The notes: a model not told the origin generated them from the letters alone. Shown: positions 1 through 9,399, counted from the stretch's first letter. The stretch is 64,000 nt of DNA from Anaeromicrobium sediminis (GCF_002270055.1 NZ_NIBG01000008.1:139014-203013); one strand, 5' to 3'. Program-made: numbers and translations.

Positions 1-72
1 TATTAGGTTTATAGTACTTTCTATTTGTTTCCTACTTATGTTAAATTCCTTTGATAAAATATCTATTATCAT
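1..72 (-). CDS. Start of a Tex-like RNA-binding protein gene (partial, runs off the window)
   Basis: Only 24 codons are present; they begin with ATG and read MIIDILSKEFNISRKQ, then continue out of the window. This resembles the N-terminus of Tex/YhgF-family S1-domain proteins (a helical start leading to a conserved repeat about binding through the first helices), but the piece is too short to prove it. The gene lies 12 bases after the prfB stop, and GGGGAGA sits about 5 bases before the ATG, so it probably belongs to the secA-prfB operon. Confidence 0.55.
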   Translation of the reverse strand, partial: MIIDILSKEFNISRKQIESTINLI

Positions 73-84
73 TAGTATCTCCCC

Positions 85-1195
85 CTATTTTTGACCCTTT
101 TTCCATTTTAGATATTCATTTATATAAAGGTCTATATTTCCGTCCATAACAGAACCCACATTTCCTATTTCCGCATTAGTTCTGTGATCCTTAACTAGAT
201 TATATGGATTAAATACATAGGACCTTATTTGGCTTCCCCAGGCAATCTGACTATAATCTCCCTTTATATCTTCTATTTTCTCTTTGTTCTCCGCTTCCTT
301 TAATTCAATAAGCTTTGACATTAACATTTTCATGGCCACATCTCTATTCATATGCTGGGATCTTTCATTTTGACATTGAACTACAACCCCTGTAGGAATA
401 TGGGTTATACGTACTGCTGAATCTGTTGTATTAACATGCTGTCCTCCAGCTCCCCCTGCCCTATAAGTATCTATCTTCAAATCCACAGGATTAATATTCA
501 CATTCACATTTTCATCTATTTCTGGCATTATATCTATAGATGCAAAGGAGGTATGCCTCTTTCCAGAAGAATCAAATGGTGAGATTCTAACTAGTCTGTG
601 TACTCCCTTTTCACCTTTTAAATACCCGTAGGCATTCTCTCCTTTTATAAGAAGAGTAACACTTTTAACTCCTGCCTCCGTGTCTCTTATTAAGTCTAGC
701 GTTTTCACTTTAAACCCTCTTTTATCACACCATCTTAAATACATTCTAAGAAGCATTTCTGCCCAGTCTTGAGCATCTAATCCCCCTGCTCCTGCATGGA
801 TAGATAGTATGGCATTATTTTTATCGTATTCTCCTGATAAAAGGGTCTCTATTCTAAGCTTCTCTATATTTTCACTTAAATCCTTTAATTCTAACTTTAT
901 CTCTTTGTCTAAGGATTCATCATTTTCTTCCACTGCCATATCTAGTAAAATTTCTATTTCCTCATGCTTTTCCTCTAAATTATTAAAGGCTTCTATCTTA
1001 TCCTTTAATGCCTTACTTTTTTGGAGTATGGTTTGAGCCTTACTAGAGTCATTCCAAAAGTCCTCTTGCATAGTCTTTTTCTCTAATTCTTCTAACTCCT
1101 TTTGTAATCTATCCGTGTCAAAGAGACACCCCAAGATTCTGTATTTTTTCATCCATGTTTCTTAGTTTTTGCTTATATTCTTGAATATTTAACAT
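85..1195 (-). CDS. prfB: Peptide chain release factor 2, with programmed +1 frameshift
   Basis: RF2 releases finished proteins at UGA and UAA codons in the cytosol. The GGQ motif that reaches the peptidyl transferase centre is present (RAGGAGGQHVN), as is the RF2-type SPFDS anticodon-like region. Translation should start at the ATG at 1195 (MLNIQEYKQ), read 25 codons to CTT, meet an in-frame TGA at 1120-1118, and shift +1 to continue with GAC. This gives 369 residues, the usual RF2 length. The uninterrupted reading frame alone would start at 1152 with an unrelated 11-residue leader (MKKYRILGCLF), which is wrong. It follows secA and precedes a Tex-like gene. Confidence 0.96.
1117..1123 (-). 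promoter_or_regulatory. prfB: prfB programmed +1 frameshift site (CTTTGAC)
   Basis: The minus strand reads CTT TGA C at codon 25-26 of prfB, the classical RF2 autoregulatory slip site. A Shine-Dalgarno-like GGGGTG lies a few bases upstream (in CTTGGGGTGTCTCTTTGAC), as in E. coli and Bacillus. When RF2 is scarce the ribosome pauses at TGA and slips to GAC, making full-length RF2. Confidence 0.95.
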
Positions 1196-1218
1196 ATTTC
1201 ACCATCCCTATATATGTA

Positions 1219-1249
1219 TTTAACGCTAAACAAATCGTTTAGCGTTAAA
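1219..1249. repeat. 13-bp perfect inverted repeat between secA and prfB
   Basis: Arms 1219-1231 and 1237-1249 are exact reverse complements around a 5-base loop. No T-run follows on the minus strand, so it is not a typical terminator. It may be a processing or attenuation hairpin between secA and prfB. Confidence 0.6.
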
Positions 1250-1263
1250 ATATTTTAATGAAA

Positions 1264-3954
1264 TTATTTGCTACCACAGCATCTCTTATATTTCTTTCCA
1301 CTACCACATGGGCAAAGTTCATTTCTACCAGTTCTTTGGCCCTTTCTTATGGTTCCTATAGTATTAGAATCTGGGCTGTTAGTTCCACTGATTATGGCCA
1401 CTTGCTTTCTTTCCGTATTTGTCTCTGTAGTTACATTAAATAGATATTTTAAAGTTTCCTCTTGAATAGCTCCAATCATTTCTTCAAACATGCTAAAACC
1501 TTCATTTTGATAAGCACGAACTGGATCCTCTTGTCCATAAGCTCTAAGACCAATACCTTGTCTCAACTGATCCATAGCATCTATGTGATCCATCCATCTT
1601 GTATCTACTACTCTAAGCATTACCATTCGCTCAAGTTCTCTCATTCTTTCAGAGCCAACTTCATTTTCCTTCTCTTCATATAAGTTCTTACCGATTTCTA
1701 TTATTTTATTGTTAAGACTTTCTATAGTTAATTTTTCTACATTATCAAACTCAAGACTATCCTTTGGTAAGAATATATTTCTTAAGTTTTCTTTAAGTCC
1801 TTTTAAATTCCATTGTTCTGGATATTGTTCTCCAGCAGTATAAGAATTAACAGCACTCTCTACTACAGAATTTAACATGTTCATTATTTCGCCTTTTAGG
1901 TCTTCCCCTTCTAACACGCTTTTTCTTTCTTTATATATTACATCCCTTTGTTTGTTCATGACATCATCATATTGTAGTACATGTTTACGAATACTAAAGT
2001 TTCTTCCTTCAACTCTCTTTTGAGCACCTTCTATAGATTTACTAAGAATTCTAGCTTCTAAAGGTTCATCCTCTTCCATTCCTAATTTATCTACTACTCC
2101 TTGAATTCTTTCACTTCCAAATAGTCTCATTAAATCATCTTCTAATGATATATAGAATTGAGAAGCACCTGGATCTCCTTGACGTCCAGAACGTCCTCTT
2201 AGCTGATTATCTATTCTTCGTGATTCGTGTCTTTCTGTACCTATTATATAAAGACCACCAGCATTAAACACCTTCTCATATTCCTTATCCGTATGCTCTT
2301 TATATTTATCATGTAATTTATTATATGTTTCGCGAGCTTTTATAATCTCCTCATCTTCAGTTGGAGCAAAACTAGTACTCATGGATATTAGATAATCTGA
2401 ATACCCCATTTTCTCCATTTCATTTTTAGCCATAAACTCTGGATTTCCACCTAATTTAATATCCGTTCCACGACCTGCCATATTAGTAGCTATAGTTACT
2501 GCTCCAAAATGACCTGCTTCAGCTACGATTTCAGCTTCTCTTTCATGTTGTTTAGCATTTAATACTTCATGCTTTATTCCACGCTTTTTAAGTAATTTAC
2601 TTATAAGCTCAGAATCTGATATGGATATGGTACCAACCAAAACAGGCTGACCAATTTTATTTCTTTCCTCTATTGTATTTATTACAGCATTTAGTTTAGC
2701 CATTTTAGACTTATATATAACATCAGATAAATCTTCACGGGCTATAGGTTTATTTGTAGGCACAACTACAACGTCCATGTTGTATATGTGTTTAAATTCT
2801 TCTTCTTCCGTCTTAGCAGTACCTGTCATACCTGATAATTTATTGTACATTCTAAAGTAGTTTTGCAGTGTAATAGTTGCTAAGGTCTTAGATTCCCTTT
2901 GTACCCTCATGCCTTCCTTTGCTTCTATGGCTTGGTGAAGACCTTCACTAAATCTTCTACCAAACATAAGTCTTCCCGTAAACTCATCTACAATTACTAC
3001 TTCTCCATCCTTTACTACATAGTCCTTATCTCTCTCCATAGTAGTATGGGCCTTTAGAGCTTGATTAATATGATGAGATAATTGAATGTGTTCAGGATCT
3101 GCTAAGTTATCTATTTTAAAATAATCTTCAGCCTTCTTTACAGCTGATCTTCCTTCTTCCTCATCATCTGTTAATACTACAGTACCTTCCTTTTCATCTA
3201 CGGTGTAATCTATATCTGCTTTTAATGTTCTAACAAATCTATCTGCATCTAAATATAACTTTGTGGATTTTTCTCCTGCACCAGATATGATAAGTGGGGT
3301 TCTAGCCTCATCCACAAGGATGGAATCCACCTCGTCTACTATAGCAAAGTTAAGTTCCCTTTGAACCATTTCAGATTTATAGGTAACCATATTGTCCCTT
3401 AAATAATCAAAACCAAATTCATTATTTGTACCATAAGTTATATCTGCATTATATGCAGCACGTCTTTCCTCATTATCCATTCCATGAACTATACAATCCA
3501 CAGTTAAACCTAGGAAACTATAAACCTTACTCATCCACTGCATATCACGCTTAGCTAAATAATCATTTACTGTAACTACATGGACCCCTTTACCTGTTAG
3601 GGCATTTAAATATACTGGTGCTGTAGCCACTAAGGTCTTACCTTCCCCAGTTTTCATTTCAGATATACGACCTTGATGTATGGCTATACCCCCAAGTAAT
3701 TGAACCCTATAATGACGCATACCTAAAGATCTTACTGCCCCTTCCCTTACTACGGCAAAGGCTTCTGGTAATATATCATCTAGGGTTTCTCCCTTATTTA
3801 ATCTCTCTTTAAACTCAATTGTTTTATTTCTCAATTCTTCATCTGAAAGCTTCTGCATTTCAGGTTCTAATTTATCTATCTTATCTACAGTTTTATATAA
3901 TTTTTTAACTTCCTTCTCATTAAATCGTCCTAATATTTTATCAAAAAAACCCAT
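1264..3954 (-). CDS. secA: Preprotein translocase ATPase SecA
   Basis: SecA is the ATPase motor that pushes unfolded preproteins through SecYEG at the membrane. The sequence has the Walker A motif MKTGEGKT (about residues 100-107), the DEAD-like VDEVDS (about 210), the preprotein cross-linking region, helicase motifs such as [14 protein letters not shown], and the C-terminal zinc tail [13 protein letters not shown] that binds SecB or ribosomes. At 896 residues it is full length. I choose the ATG at 3954 (MGFFDKIL): AGAGG lies 9 bases upstream of it but directly abuts the ATG at 3963. It sits upstream of prfB, a common clostridial order. Confidence 0.97.
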   Translation of the reverse strand: MGFFDKILGRFNEKEVKKLYKTVDKIDKLEPEMQKLSDEELRNKTIEFKERLNKGETLDDILPEAFAVVREGAVRSLGMRHYRVQLLGGIAIHQGRISEMKTGEGKTLVATAPVYLNALTGKGVHVVTVNDYLAKRDMQWMSKVYSFLGLTVDCIVHGMDNEERRAAYNADITYGTNNEFGFDYLRDNMVTYKSEMVQRELNFAIVDEVDSILVDEARTPLIISGAGEKSTKLYLDADRFVRTLKADIDYTVDEKEGTVVLTDDEEEGRSAVKKAEDYFKIDNLADPEHIQLSHHINQALKAHTTMERDKDYVVKDGEVVIVDEFTGRLMFGRRFSEGLHQAIEAKEGMRVQRESKTLATITLQNYFRMYNKLSGMTGTAKTEEEEFKHIYNMDVVVVPTNKPIAREDLSDVIYKSKMAKLNAVINTIEERNKIGQPVLVGTISISDSELISKLLKKRGIKHEVLNAKQHEREAEIVAEAGHFGAVTIATNMAGRGTDIKLGGNPEFMAKNEMEKMGYSDYLISMSTSFAPTEDEEIIKARETYNKLHDKYKEHTDKEYEKVFNAGGLYIIGTERHESRRIDNQLRGRSGRQGDPGASQFYISLEDDLMRLFGSERIQGVVDKLGMEEDEPLEARILSKSIEGAQKRVEGRNFSIRKHVLQYDDVMNKQRDVIYKERKSVLEGEDLKGEIMNMLNSVVESAVNSYTAGEQYPEQWNLKGLKENLRNIFLPKDSLEFDNVEKLTIESLNNKIIEIGKNLYEEKENEVGSERMRELERMVMLRVVDTRWMDHIDAMDQLRQGIGLRAYGQEDPVRAYQNEGFSMFEEMIGAIQEETLKYLFNVTTETNTERKQVAIISGTNSPDSNTIGTIRKGQRTGRNELCPCGSGKKYKRCCGSK

Positions 3955-4106
3955 TTGTATCATCCTCTCGATTCTTGCTTTAAACTTAATTTTAACATAT
4001 ATAACTATTAATTAGAACACATATATATAACTTCATACTTAATTCACTAATTCATCACAAAATGCTCTTTAACTTATAATATTATTAGACTTTTTTATCC
4101 ATAAAA

Positions 4107-4213
4107 AATCATACTTCGTATGATTCGTTATGGAACCCTATGGTTCCCTTCGACGATTGCTAACGCAATCTGAACACCCTCCTTTAAAGAGGTAGGGGAA
4201 TTCTTCCCCCACA
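4107..4213. repeat. Run of five short hairpins in the secA-DUF5317 gap
   Basis: The 355-base gap between secA and the DUF5317 gene has no convincing gene. It holds back-to-back hairpins: aatcatac/gtatgatt (4107-4125), ggaacc/ggttcc (4132-4147), gattgc/gcaatc (4155-4170), a weaker cctc/gagg hairpin near 4180, and gggg/cccc (4196-4210), followed by a T-run at about 4222-4229. The rest of the gap is plain AT-rich DNA. It could be a degenerate small repeat element or a structured transcript. Confidence 0.5.
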
Positions 4214-4285
4214 CCCCCTTCTTTTTTTTAGTTATTCACAGTCTTCTAGACTTAAATTTTTCTAGTAACTAAAAAAGTTCAAACA

Positions 4286-4311
4286 AAAGGAAGAACTTTA
4301 GTTCTTCCTTT
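4286..4311 (-). terminator. Terminator of the DUF5317 gene
   Basis: An 11-bp perfect stem (4286-4296 with 4301-4311, loop ttta) is followed on the minus strand by a T-rich tract. It overlaps the gene's stop codon. Confidence 0.75.
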
Positions 4312-4918
4312 ATTTATTCCCACTATATCTAAATTTTATCATTCTACTTCTACTTGAGTAAGAATAATTATGATAATAATTGTTTAGCATTTGAGCTTGT
4401 GTAAACGCTAAAACTCCAATTGATACTAATATGTCTCCTATACTCATTATTGATGAAGATATATATGGTCTTTTAATCAAAATAAATCGTCCTAAATATT
4501 TACTAATTCCTTCTACTTTTTCAAATTCAATATATTTAATTAAATTATTATTATTAATTTCACTAATACTTTGTATATAGTTTGTATTTTTTATTAAGTC
4601 CATGGATATGGGCATGGCATTTTTGTGTAATATTAAAGCTACCATGTTAAGGAGCATTCCTAAAGATACTATCCAGAGTGATTTTTTATCCAAGTTAAAT
4701 ATTAAACATACAAGGATTAGTCCAAGGGATACTATGTATGCATAAGGAACAATATATCCACTCCAACTATAACTTCCTATAAACAGTGGTAAAAACTGAA
4801 TGAATAGGGCAAATATTATTAATGGCCACATTTTCATGTTAGTCCGTCCTATATTCCCTAATCTTCCACCTCGTAACTTTCCAATTATTATACCTAATGT
4901 GATTCCCTCTAAAAACAT
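4310..4918 (-). CDS. DUF5317 family membrane protein
   Basis: This is a 202-residue hydrophobic protein of unknown function. It resembles the DUF5317 family: an N-terminal membrane segment followed by KLRGGRLGNI, then further hydrophobic segments, a conserved NAMPIS region and a C-terminal SIGDILVSIGV segment. I choose the ATG at 4918 because GAGGTG lies 6 bases before it; the GTG at 4927 is part of that ribosome site. It appears to be a single-gene unit with its own terminator. Confidence 0.8.
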   Translation of the reverse strand: MFLEGITLGIIIGKLRGGRLGNIGRTNMKMWPLIIFALFIQFLPLFIGSYSWSGYIVPYAYIVSLGLILVCLIFNLDKKSLWIVSLGMLLNMVALILHKNAMPISMDLIKNTNYIQSISEINNNNLIKYIEFEKVEGISKYLGRFILIKRPYISSSIMSIGDILVSIGVLAFTQAQMLNNYYHNYSYSSRSRMIKFRYSGNK

Positions 4919-5095
4919 GCGGTTCACCTCATCTTAATTATAAAAGTCTGATTTTTTTAATAATATCACAAATATGACTTTTCTCCAAATTCACATTATA
5001 TTTTGTTACTTTCTATCTATATTAATATTTCTATGTATAATCATATATATCCTTTAGAAAATATTTTTTTATTCCCTGTAATTACTATATTTAAA

Positions 5096-5130
5096 AAAGC
5101 CCTCTTATATTTATTTTATAAAAGGGCTTT
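5096..5130 (-). terminator. Terminator of hpf
   Basis: The stem AAAGCCCT/AGGGCTTT (extended by A-T pairs across the loop) is followed by TTTTTT on the minus strand, 24 bases past the hpf stop. Confidence 0.8.
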
Positions 5131-5153
5131 ATTTATATAATATTAAATTTTAT

Positions 5154-5681
5154 TTAAAAAGTAGGTTCTATTAGGCCATAATTTCCATCTTTTCTCTTAT
5201 AGATTACATTTACGTCATCTGTTTCAGAATTGGTAAACACATAGAAGCTATGTCCTAGCAATTCCATTTGTAGTATTGCTTCTTCTTCACCCATAGGTTT
5301 TATTGCGAATCTTTTAGTTTTAACAACTTTCGCATCCACATGTTTTTCCTCATATGCTGGAATATGTTCAAACTTTATATGATTATGTCCTCTGTATTTT
5401 TTTTCTAACCTAGTTTTATGTTTTCTAATTTGACTATTTAATTTATCTACTGCTTTATCTATAGCAGAATACATATCATCAGTAGCTTCTTCAACTCTAA
5501 GTATAGAACCGTTAATAGGAATTGTTATTTCAATAATTTGTCTATTCTTTTGAACTCCCAATGTTACTTGCGCTTCTGTATCCTCCTTGAAGTATTTTTC
5601 GAATCTCTCTAATTTCATTTCTACTGCTGCCTTTAAAGCTGGAGTCACTACCACATTCTTTCCATTGACTTTAATTCTCAT
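5154..5681 (-). CDS. hpf: Ribosome hibernation promoting factor, long form (HPF/RaiA)
   Basis: The protein binds the 30S decoding region and promotes 100S dimers in starved cells. It is 175 residues long: an N-terminal S30AE domain (MRIKVNGKNVVVTPAL, ending near RLEKKYRGHN) joined by a linker to the C-terminal dimerisation domain (KTKRFAIKPM through VNVIYKRKDGNYGLIEP). That is the long form typical of Firmicutes. The ATG at 5681 is preceded by GGAAGGGG at 9 bases, so a 27-residue upstream extension is rejected. The gene lies downstream of the raiA-type RNA on the same strand. Confidence 0.95.
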   Translation of the reverse strand: MRIKVNGKNVVVTPALKAAVEMKLERFEKYFKEDTEAQVTLGVQKNRQIIEITIPINGSILRVEEATDDMYSAIDKAVDKLNSQIRKHKTRLEKKYRGHNHIKFEHIPAYEEKHVDAKVVKTKRFAIKPMGEEEAILQMELLGHSFYVFTNSETDDVNVIYKRKDGNYGLIEPTF

Positions 5682-5992
5682 ATACTTCAGCCCCTTCCAA
5701 AATAGTAGGTAAAAGATGTTCTTAAATCTTAACCCTTTATTCTTTATATAATTAATATTCATATGATACGAATATTATTTACACTTTTTTATGTTTGGAC
5801 AAGTTTTCTTATTACATTCATACCCTTTAAGCAAAAAGATAAACATATAATTTAAAATTTTTCCAAAAGAAGCTGTAAAACTTTTTATATAATTTTAGCA
5901 GTAATATATTAAATAGTTTATATATATTTATATTATGGTAGAAAATTTATCTTATGATACTTTATTATTTTATCTTATTTAACCCATGTAAC

Positions 5993-6096
5993 TTATTCAC
6001 AGTTTTTCCACATTGTGCACATATAGAATAACTTTTTTGTGGATAATGTTAACAACTCTGTTAATAAAGTATTAGTCCTGTTTTTTCTGTGGATAT
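5993..6096. promoter_or_regulatory. Cluster of DnaA-box-like 9-mers between raiA RNA and hpf
   Basis: One perfect DnaA box (TTATCCACA on the minus strand, 6038-6046) lies with three single-mismatch copies: TTATTCACA (5993-6001), TTTTCCACA (6004-6012) and TTATCCACA read as TGTGGATAT (6088-6096, one change). A weaker TTGTGCACA is at 6013-6021. The surrounding bases 5682-6150 are extremely AT-rich and hold no gene. The sites could bind DnaA; nothing here looks like a full origin. Confidence 0.5.
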
Positions 6097-6157
6097 ATTG
6101 TTAATTGTAGGTGGACAAGTTGATAATGTCCAATTGTTCCATTTTTTACAAATAAAA

Positions 6158-6183
6158 AAACCTCCATATCAAAATGGAAGTTT
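6158..6183 (-). terminator. Terminator of the raiA-type RNA
   Basis: A 10-bp stem AAACTTCCAT/ATGGAGGTTT is followed by TTTTTTT on the minus strand. One pair is G-U on the minus transcript and would be an A-C mismatch on the plus transcript, which fixes the strand. Confidence 0.85.
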
Positions 6184-6189
6184 TAACTC

Positions 6190-6401
6190 GCATAATCATA
6201 GCTGACCTGGTCTTTGCCCCCACACTCGCCTGCTGGAAGGTTTGCTCCGGGTTTGCCTCACTATTACTTCTCTCAGATTTAACTGGCAGGTCTTACTTCT
6301 AAGCCGCACCATGATCAATAATTTACTTTTTAAAATTACCTTACGTGGGTCCTTTTGCCTGCGACTGGCTTGGACTTTCAACCACAGACCTACATCATGC
6401 A
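6190..6401 (-). ncRNA. raiA RNA: raiA-type structured noncoding RNA upstream of hpf
   Basis: About 210 bases have noticeably higher GC than their surroundings, with no gene that makes sense. The ends pair: GCATGAT (6394-6400) with ATTATGC (6190-6196), and GGTCT with AGACC just inside, giving a closing helix. It contains the run GGTTGAAAGTCC and many purine-rich loops. Location (same strand, just upstream of hpf/raiA in a clostridial genome), length and closing helix match the raiA RNA class, which is known to be abundant in Clostridia and to affect growth or sporulation by an unsettled mechanism. It has its own promoter and terminator. Identification rests on context and structure, not on a covariance search. 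Confidence 0.78.
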
Positions 6402-6407
6402 CAATAT

Positions 6408-6436
6408 ATTATACACTCTTTTTGATAAAATATCAA
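6408..6436 (-). promoter_or_regulatory. SigA-type promoter of the raiA-type RNA
   Basis: TTGATA (6431-6436), a 17-base spacer and TATAAT (6408-6413) predict a start near 6401, exactly at the closing helix of the RNA. The -35 box overlaps the stop codon of the upstream flagellar gene. Confidence 0.8.
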
Positions 6437-6912
6437 TTATTATTGTCTAAAAAGACACCACTTACAGAAGCATATTTTTTAGTATATGCTGATGCAATCT
6501 TTCTACCGCTTTGTTGAACTTTTACATTTTTCATTTTTTTCTTCAATTCATTAAATTCAGTTTCTATTAATAATTTATTTTCATCATCTATTTTCTTTAT
6601 GTTCTCTAAATATTCCATAATTTTTTTTACTCTGCTTTTTACTTCTACAAATTGTGGATATTTAGTTAAGGATATTTCATCCATAGATTGCACATTTAAA
6701 ATGTCTTTAACTTTGTTAAGTGTTTCTAAAAACTGTATATCTAACTGATTTATTTTATCTATTATTTTTTGTTTTTCTTTTATATTGCGTGATAATTTAT
6801 CCACATTATTTGCAGACACTATATCCTTTTGCCCTTTTGTTATATGTAGCATTTCTTTTAAAAGTTCAATTTTATTATTACATATATTTATTAACTCATT
6901 AATTTTATCCAT
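6433..6912 (-). CDS. FliT/FlgN-like flagellar export chaperone
   Basis: A 159-residue, almost wholly helical protein. Two long charged helices (about 1-60 and 75-130) are followed by a flexible tail ending SGVFLDNNN, the kind of tail seen on FlgN/FliT-like proteins of clostridia. Such chaperones hold hook-associated or cap proteins (FlgK/FlgL or FliD) before export. It is the last gene of the fliD-fliS operon, 6 bases after fliS, which suggests FliD as client. Sequence identity to known FliT is low, so the exact family is uncertain. Confidence 0.65.
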   Translation of the reverse strand: MDKINELINICNNKIELLKEMLHITKGQKDIVSANNVDKLSRNIKEKQKIIDKINQLDIQFLETLNKVKDILNVQSMDEISLTKYPQFVEVKSRVKKIMEYLENIKKIDDENKLLIETEFNELKKKMKNVKVQQSGRKIASAYTKKYASVSGVFLDNNN

Positions 6913-6918
6913 AATAAC

Positions 6919-7305
6919 CTACTTTTTCTTAGCTATTACCATAGCTTCCTTCCAAGTATCCCTTAGTTCTGTAACTAATTCTAAAGCTTCTTTTAACGCA
7001 TCCACATTCTTACTAATATTTCCATCTACTAATCTATCTGAAATATAGTCATATAAGGGTCTAAATCCTTTAGCAACCTCATATTTCATATCTAATGTAG
7101 CGTTAAGCTCATTGATTATAGCATTTGCACGCATAATTGCATTATGGGTTTTTTCTATATTTTTTTGCTCAATAAAAAGAATTCCTTGATTGATAAATTT
7201 AATTGCTCCATTATAAAGCATCAACGTAAGTTCTTCTGGTGATGCCTGCATAATATTATTTTGTTTATATTGATTAAATCTTGCATAAGGATTTCTCATT
7301 GCCAT
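6919..7305 (-). CDS. fliS: Flagellin export chaperone FliS
   Basis: FliS binds the flagellin C-terminus in the cytoplasm and prevents premature polymerisation. The 128-residue protein has the hallmark N-terminus NPYARFNQYKQN and the family motif SPEELTLMLYNGAIKFI, followed by a four-helix bundle. It lies between fliD and the FliT-like gene in the order fliD-fliS-fliT seen in many bacteria. Confidence 0.95.
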   Translation of the reverse strand: MAMRNPYARFNQYKQNNIMQASPEELTLMLYNGAIKFINQGILFIEQKNIEKTHNAIMRANAIINELNATLDMKYEVAKGFRPLYDYISDRLVDGNISKNVDALKEALELVTELRDTWKEAMVIAKKK

Positions 7306-7377
7306 ACTTATCTACTTCCTTTCTATATACTTACCATCTATCTTGCCAACTAAGAACCTTTAAATTGATTTTATTTA

Positions 7378-9024
7378 TTATCCCATCTGCTGTGTTAACC
7401 AAGAACTTTGAGATTGCATTTCACTTAGGGCCTTTTCCATAGCAGAGAATTGACTCCAATATCTTGCTTCTACACTACTAAGTCTATCTTGTTCCCTTGT
7501 AATTCTAGTGTCAAATGCCAATACTTCTTCATCTATTAAACTTATAGCACCTTTTCTTCCATTTCCACCTGTAACAAAATCTATTAAAATATTGCTCTTT
7601 ACACTTCTGTATAATTCTGAGTTATCTCCTGTTCCAGATTTATTTATAATTTCCTTCATACCATCTATCATGTGATCATACATTCGATTTACAAGTCCTG
7701 ATTTAGAACTATTATCTTCATCTGATGGGGTAAATAATAAGTCCATCACTCCACTTGCATCTGCTTTAATTGCATCCTTAAACTTCGTTTCATCTATTAC
7801 TAATTTTCCTTTATCCTTCCATTCTCCTGTAGTAATGCCTATTTCAAATAATTGAGAATATGGGGATAATTCAATATCATCGGAAGTATCACTAGTCCCT
7901 TTATCGTCTGTTATTACAGATTCATATAATCCGCTTCTTACATTTTGAATTAATTTATTAATGTATTGGTCATTTCTTAAAAGACCACTCTTTGCTTTAT
8001 CTTCCCAGAGCTTTATATCGTCATCATTCATGGCTTCTTTTTCCTCTTTTGTAAGAGGATTGAAGTCTCTATATCTTTTTTCCGATATTTCCTTGTTTAG
8101 ATTTCCTATTAATTCATTATATTTATCTACAAATCCCTTTATTTTATCATATATACCATCCACATCCGTGTCTATTTTTATTGTTTGATCTGTAGCACTC
8201 GTAGAATTTAATGTAATATTAATTCCATTTATAGATATATTGTTAGATTCATATTCAAGACCTATAGCTCCATCAAAGTCTATTTTAGCATTCTGTCCAT
8301 TTACTGCTACATCCTCAGTAAGTCCCAATTTAAATTTATCAGTACCACCTGTAAATAATTTTCCAGCATCATCTGTTACTTTTATCTGTGCTTTTAGCCC
8401 TGTTCCTTTAGTAGATAAAAACAATCTTCCATTAGCATCATCAAAACTAGCTTGAATTCCTAGAGGTACCTTAGGAGTATTAAGATCAGGAACAAGCTCA
8501 TCACCCATAGCACTATTGATTTTATCAATTAAATCCTTAACAGTATCAGTTGCCTTGTATTGTATGGTAGCAGTATTAGTTCCATCAATATCAAAACTTA
8601 TACTTCCATCAGCAATACCTAAGTCTGATAACTTAGAGTCATTAGTAGCACTTACCGCGCTTGCACTAGCAACACTAACCCCTTTAGCAATTTGAGTTAC
8701 CTTCATAGTATGGGTTCCTGTAGGGGCACTTGCAGTTGAACTTGCAGTAAAGATACTTTCATCTGAAGATGTAGCCTTATTTACCCAGGTAAGGGAAGAT
8801 GGAGATTTACTATAGCTTGAAGTACCAAATAAATCTTTTCTAGTATCTAAAATAAACTGTGAAATAGATTTATTAATATCATTGTACTGTTCTTGTCTCC
8901 ATAGTGAAAGCTGTTTTTCCTGTTCAATTTTATCTAACCTTACTCTCTCAGCTTTCATTAGATCGTTAACCATAGTCTCCGTATCCATTCCAGAGGCTAT
9001 CCCAGTTATTCTCATATTACTCAT
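7378..9024 (-). CDS. fliD: Flagellar filament cap protein FliD (HAP2)
   Basis: FliD caps the growing filament and guides flagellin folding. The protein has 548 residues: an N-terminal region with the conserved ITGIASGMDTETMVNDLMKA, a central variable beta-rich region with flagellin-hook-type repeats, and a C-terminal coiled region (ITREQDRLSSVEARYWSQF) that ends SSWLTQQMG. The ATG at 9024 has AAGGAG only three bases away; the ATG at 9015 is the alternative. It is 7 bases downstream of flaG, so the two are cotranscribed. Confidence 0.95.
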   Translation of the reverse strand: MSNMRITGIASGMDTETMVNDLMKAERVRLDKIEQEKQLSLWRQEQYNDINKSISQFILDTRKDLFGTSSYSKSPSSLTWVNKATSSDESIFTASSTASAPTGTHTMKVTQIAKGVSVASASAVSATNDSKLSDLGIADGSISFDIDGTNTATIQYKATDTVKDLIDKINSAMGDELVPDLNTPKVPLGIQASFDDANGRLFLSTKGTGLKAQIKVTDDAGKLFTGGTDKFKLGLTEDVAVNGQNAKIDFDGAIGLEYESNNISINGINITLNSTSATDQTIKIDTDVDGIYDKIKGFVDKYNELIGNLNKEISEKRYRDFNPLTKEEKEAMNDDDIKLWEDKAKSGLLRNDQYINKLIQNVRSGLYESVITDDKGTSDTSDDIELSPYSQLFEIGITTGEWKDKGKLVIDETKFKDAIKADASGVMDLLFTPSDEDNSSKSGLVNRMYDHMIDGMKEIINKSGTGDNSELYRSVKSNILIDFVTGGNGRKGAISLIDEEVLAFDTRITREQDRLSSVEARYWSQFSAMEKALSEMQSQSSWLTQQMG

Positions 9025-9031
9025 TCACTCC

Positions 9032-9388
9032 TTACGCTTTAGTATCTAAAAATAGTCCCGTTCTCTCAAGGACAGCAGCCACCATATCTAATACTTTCTC
9101 TGATGGTATTTCTCTTATTACTTCGTCAGTATCATCATTTATAACTTTAACCATAACTTCCTTTGTTTTGTCATGGATTGCAAATCTTAAAGAAGTATTT
9201 TTAATTGCTATATCCTTATCTGTCTTCTCAATTTCTTTTATTAATTGTTTTTCACCTGAGAATTCATCATTTTTTCTATTATTTTCATTGTCAATCTGAG
9301 CCTTTACTTGCTGTGTGCTTTTTATAACCTCAACATTTTCTACCTTTTTATATTCCACACCACTATTGTTAATAGCATCAACTCTCAT
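9032..9388 (-). CDS. flaG: FlaG family flagellar protein
   Basis: FlaG proteins influence filament length and usually sit before fliD, as here. The 118-residue protein has a variable charged N-terminus and the conserved C-terminal domain: LRFAIHDKTKEVMVKVIND, IREIPSEKVLDMVA and a final GLFLDTKA. The ATG at 9388 is preceded by AAGGTG at 6 bases; the GTG at 9397 is part of that site. Confidence 0.9.
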   Translation of the reverse strand: MRVDAINNSGVEYKKVENVEVIKSTQQVKAQIDNENNRKNDEFSGEKQLIKEIEKTDKDIAIKNTSLRFAIHDKTKEVMVKVINDDTDEVIREIPSEKVLDMVAAVLERTGLFLDTKA

Positions 9389-9399
9389 ATACTTCACCT

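Noticed and set aside
5993..6096. Chromosome origin of replication
   Set aside because: DnaA-like boxes are present but there is no dnaA, dnaN or unwinding-element context; the neighbourhood is hpf and flagellar genes.
6245..6262. GGCAAACC motif as part of a cyclic-di-GMP riboswitch
   Set aside because: The flanking helices of that riboswitch class are missing and the motif lies inside the raiA-type RNA.
6196..6517. Open frames of 68 residues (minus, 6196-6402) and 91 residues (plus, 6242-6517)
   Set aside because: Both lie mostly within the structured RNA, whose promoter, closing helix and terminator explain the region; neither has a ribosome site or a recognisable product.
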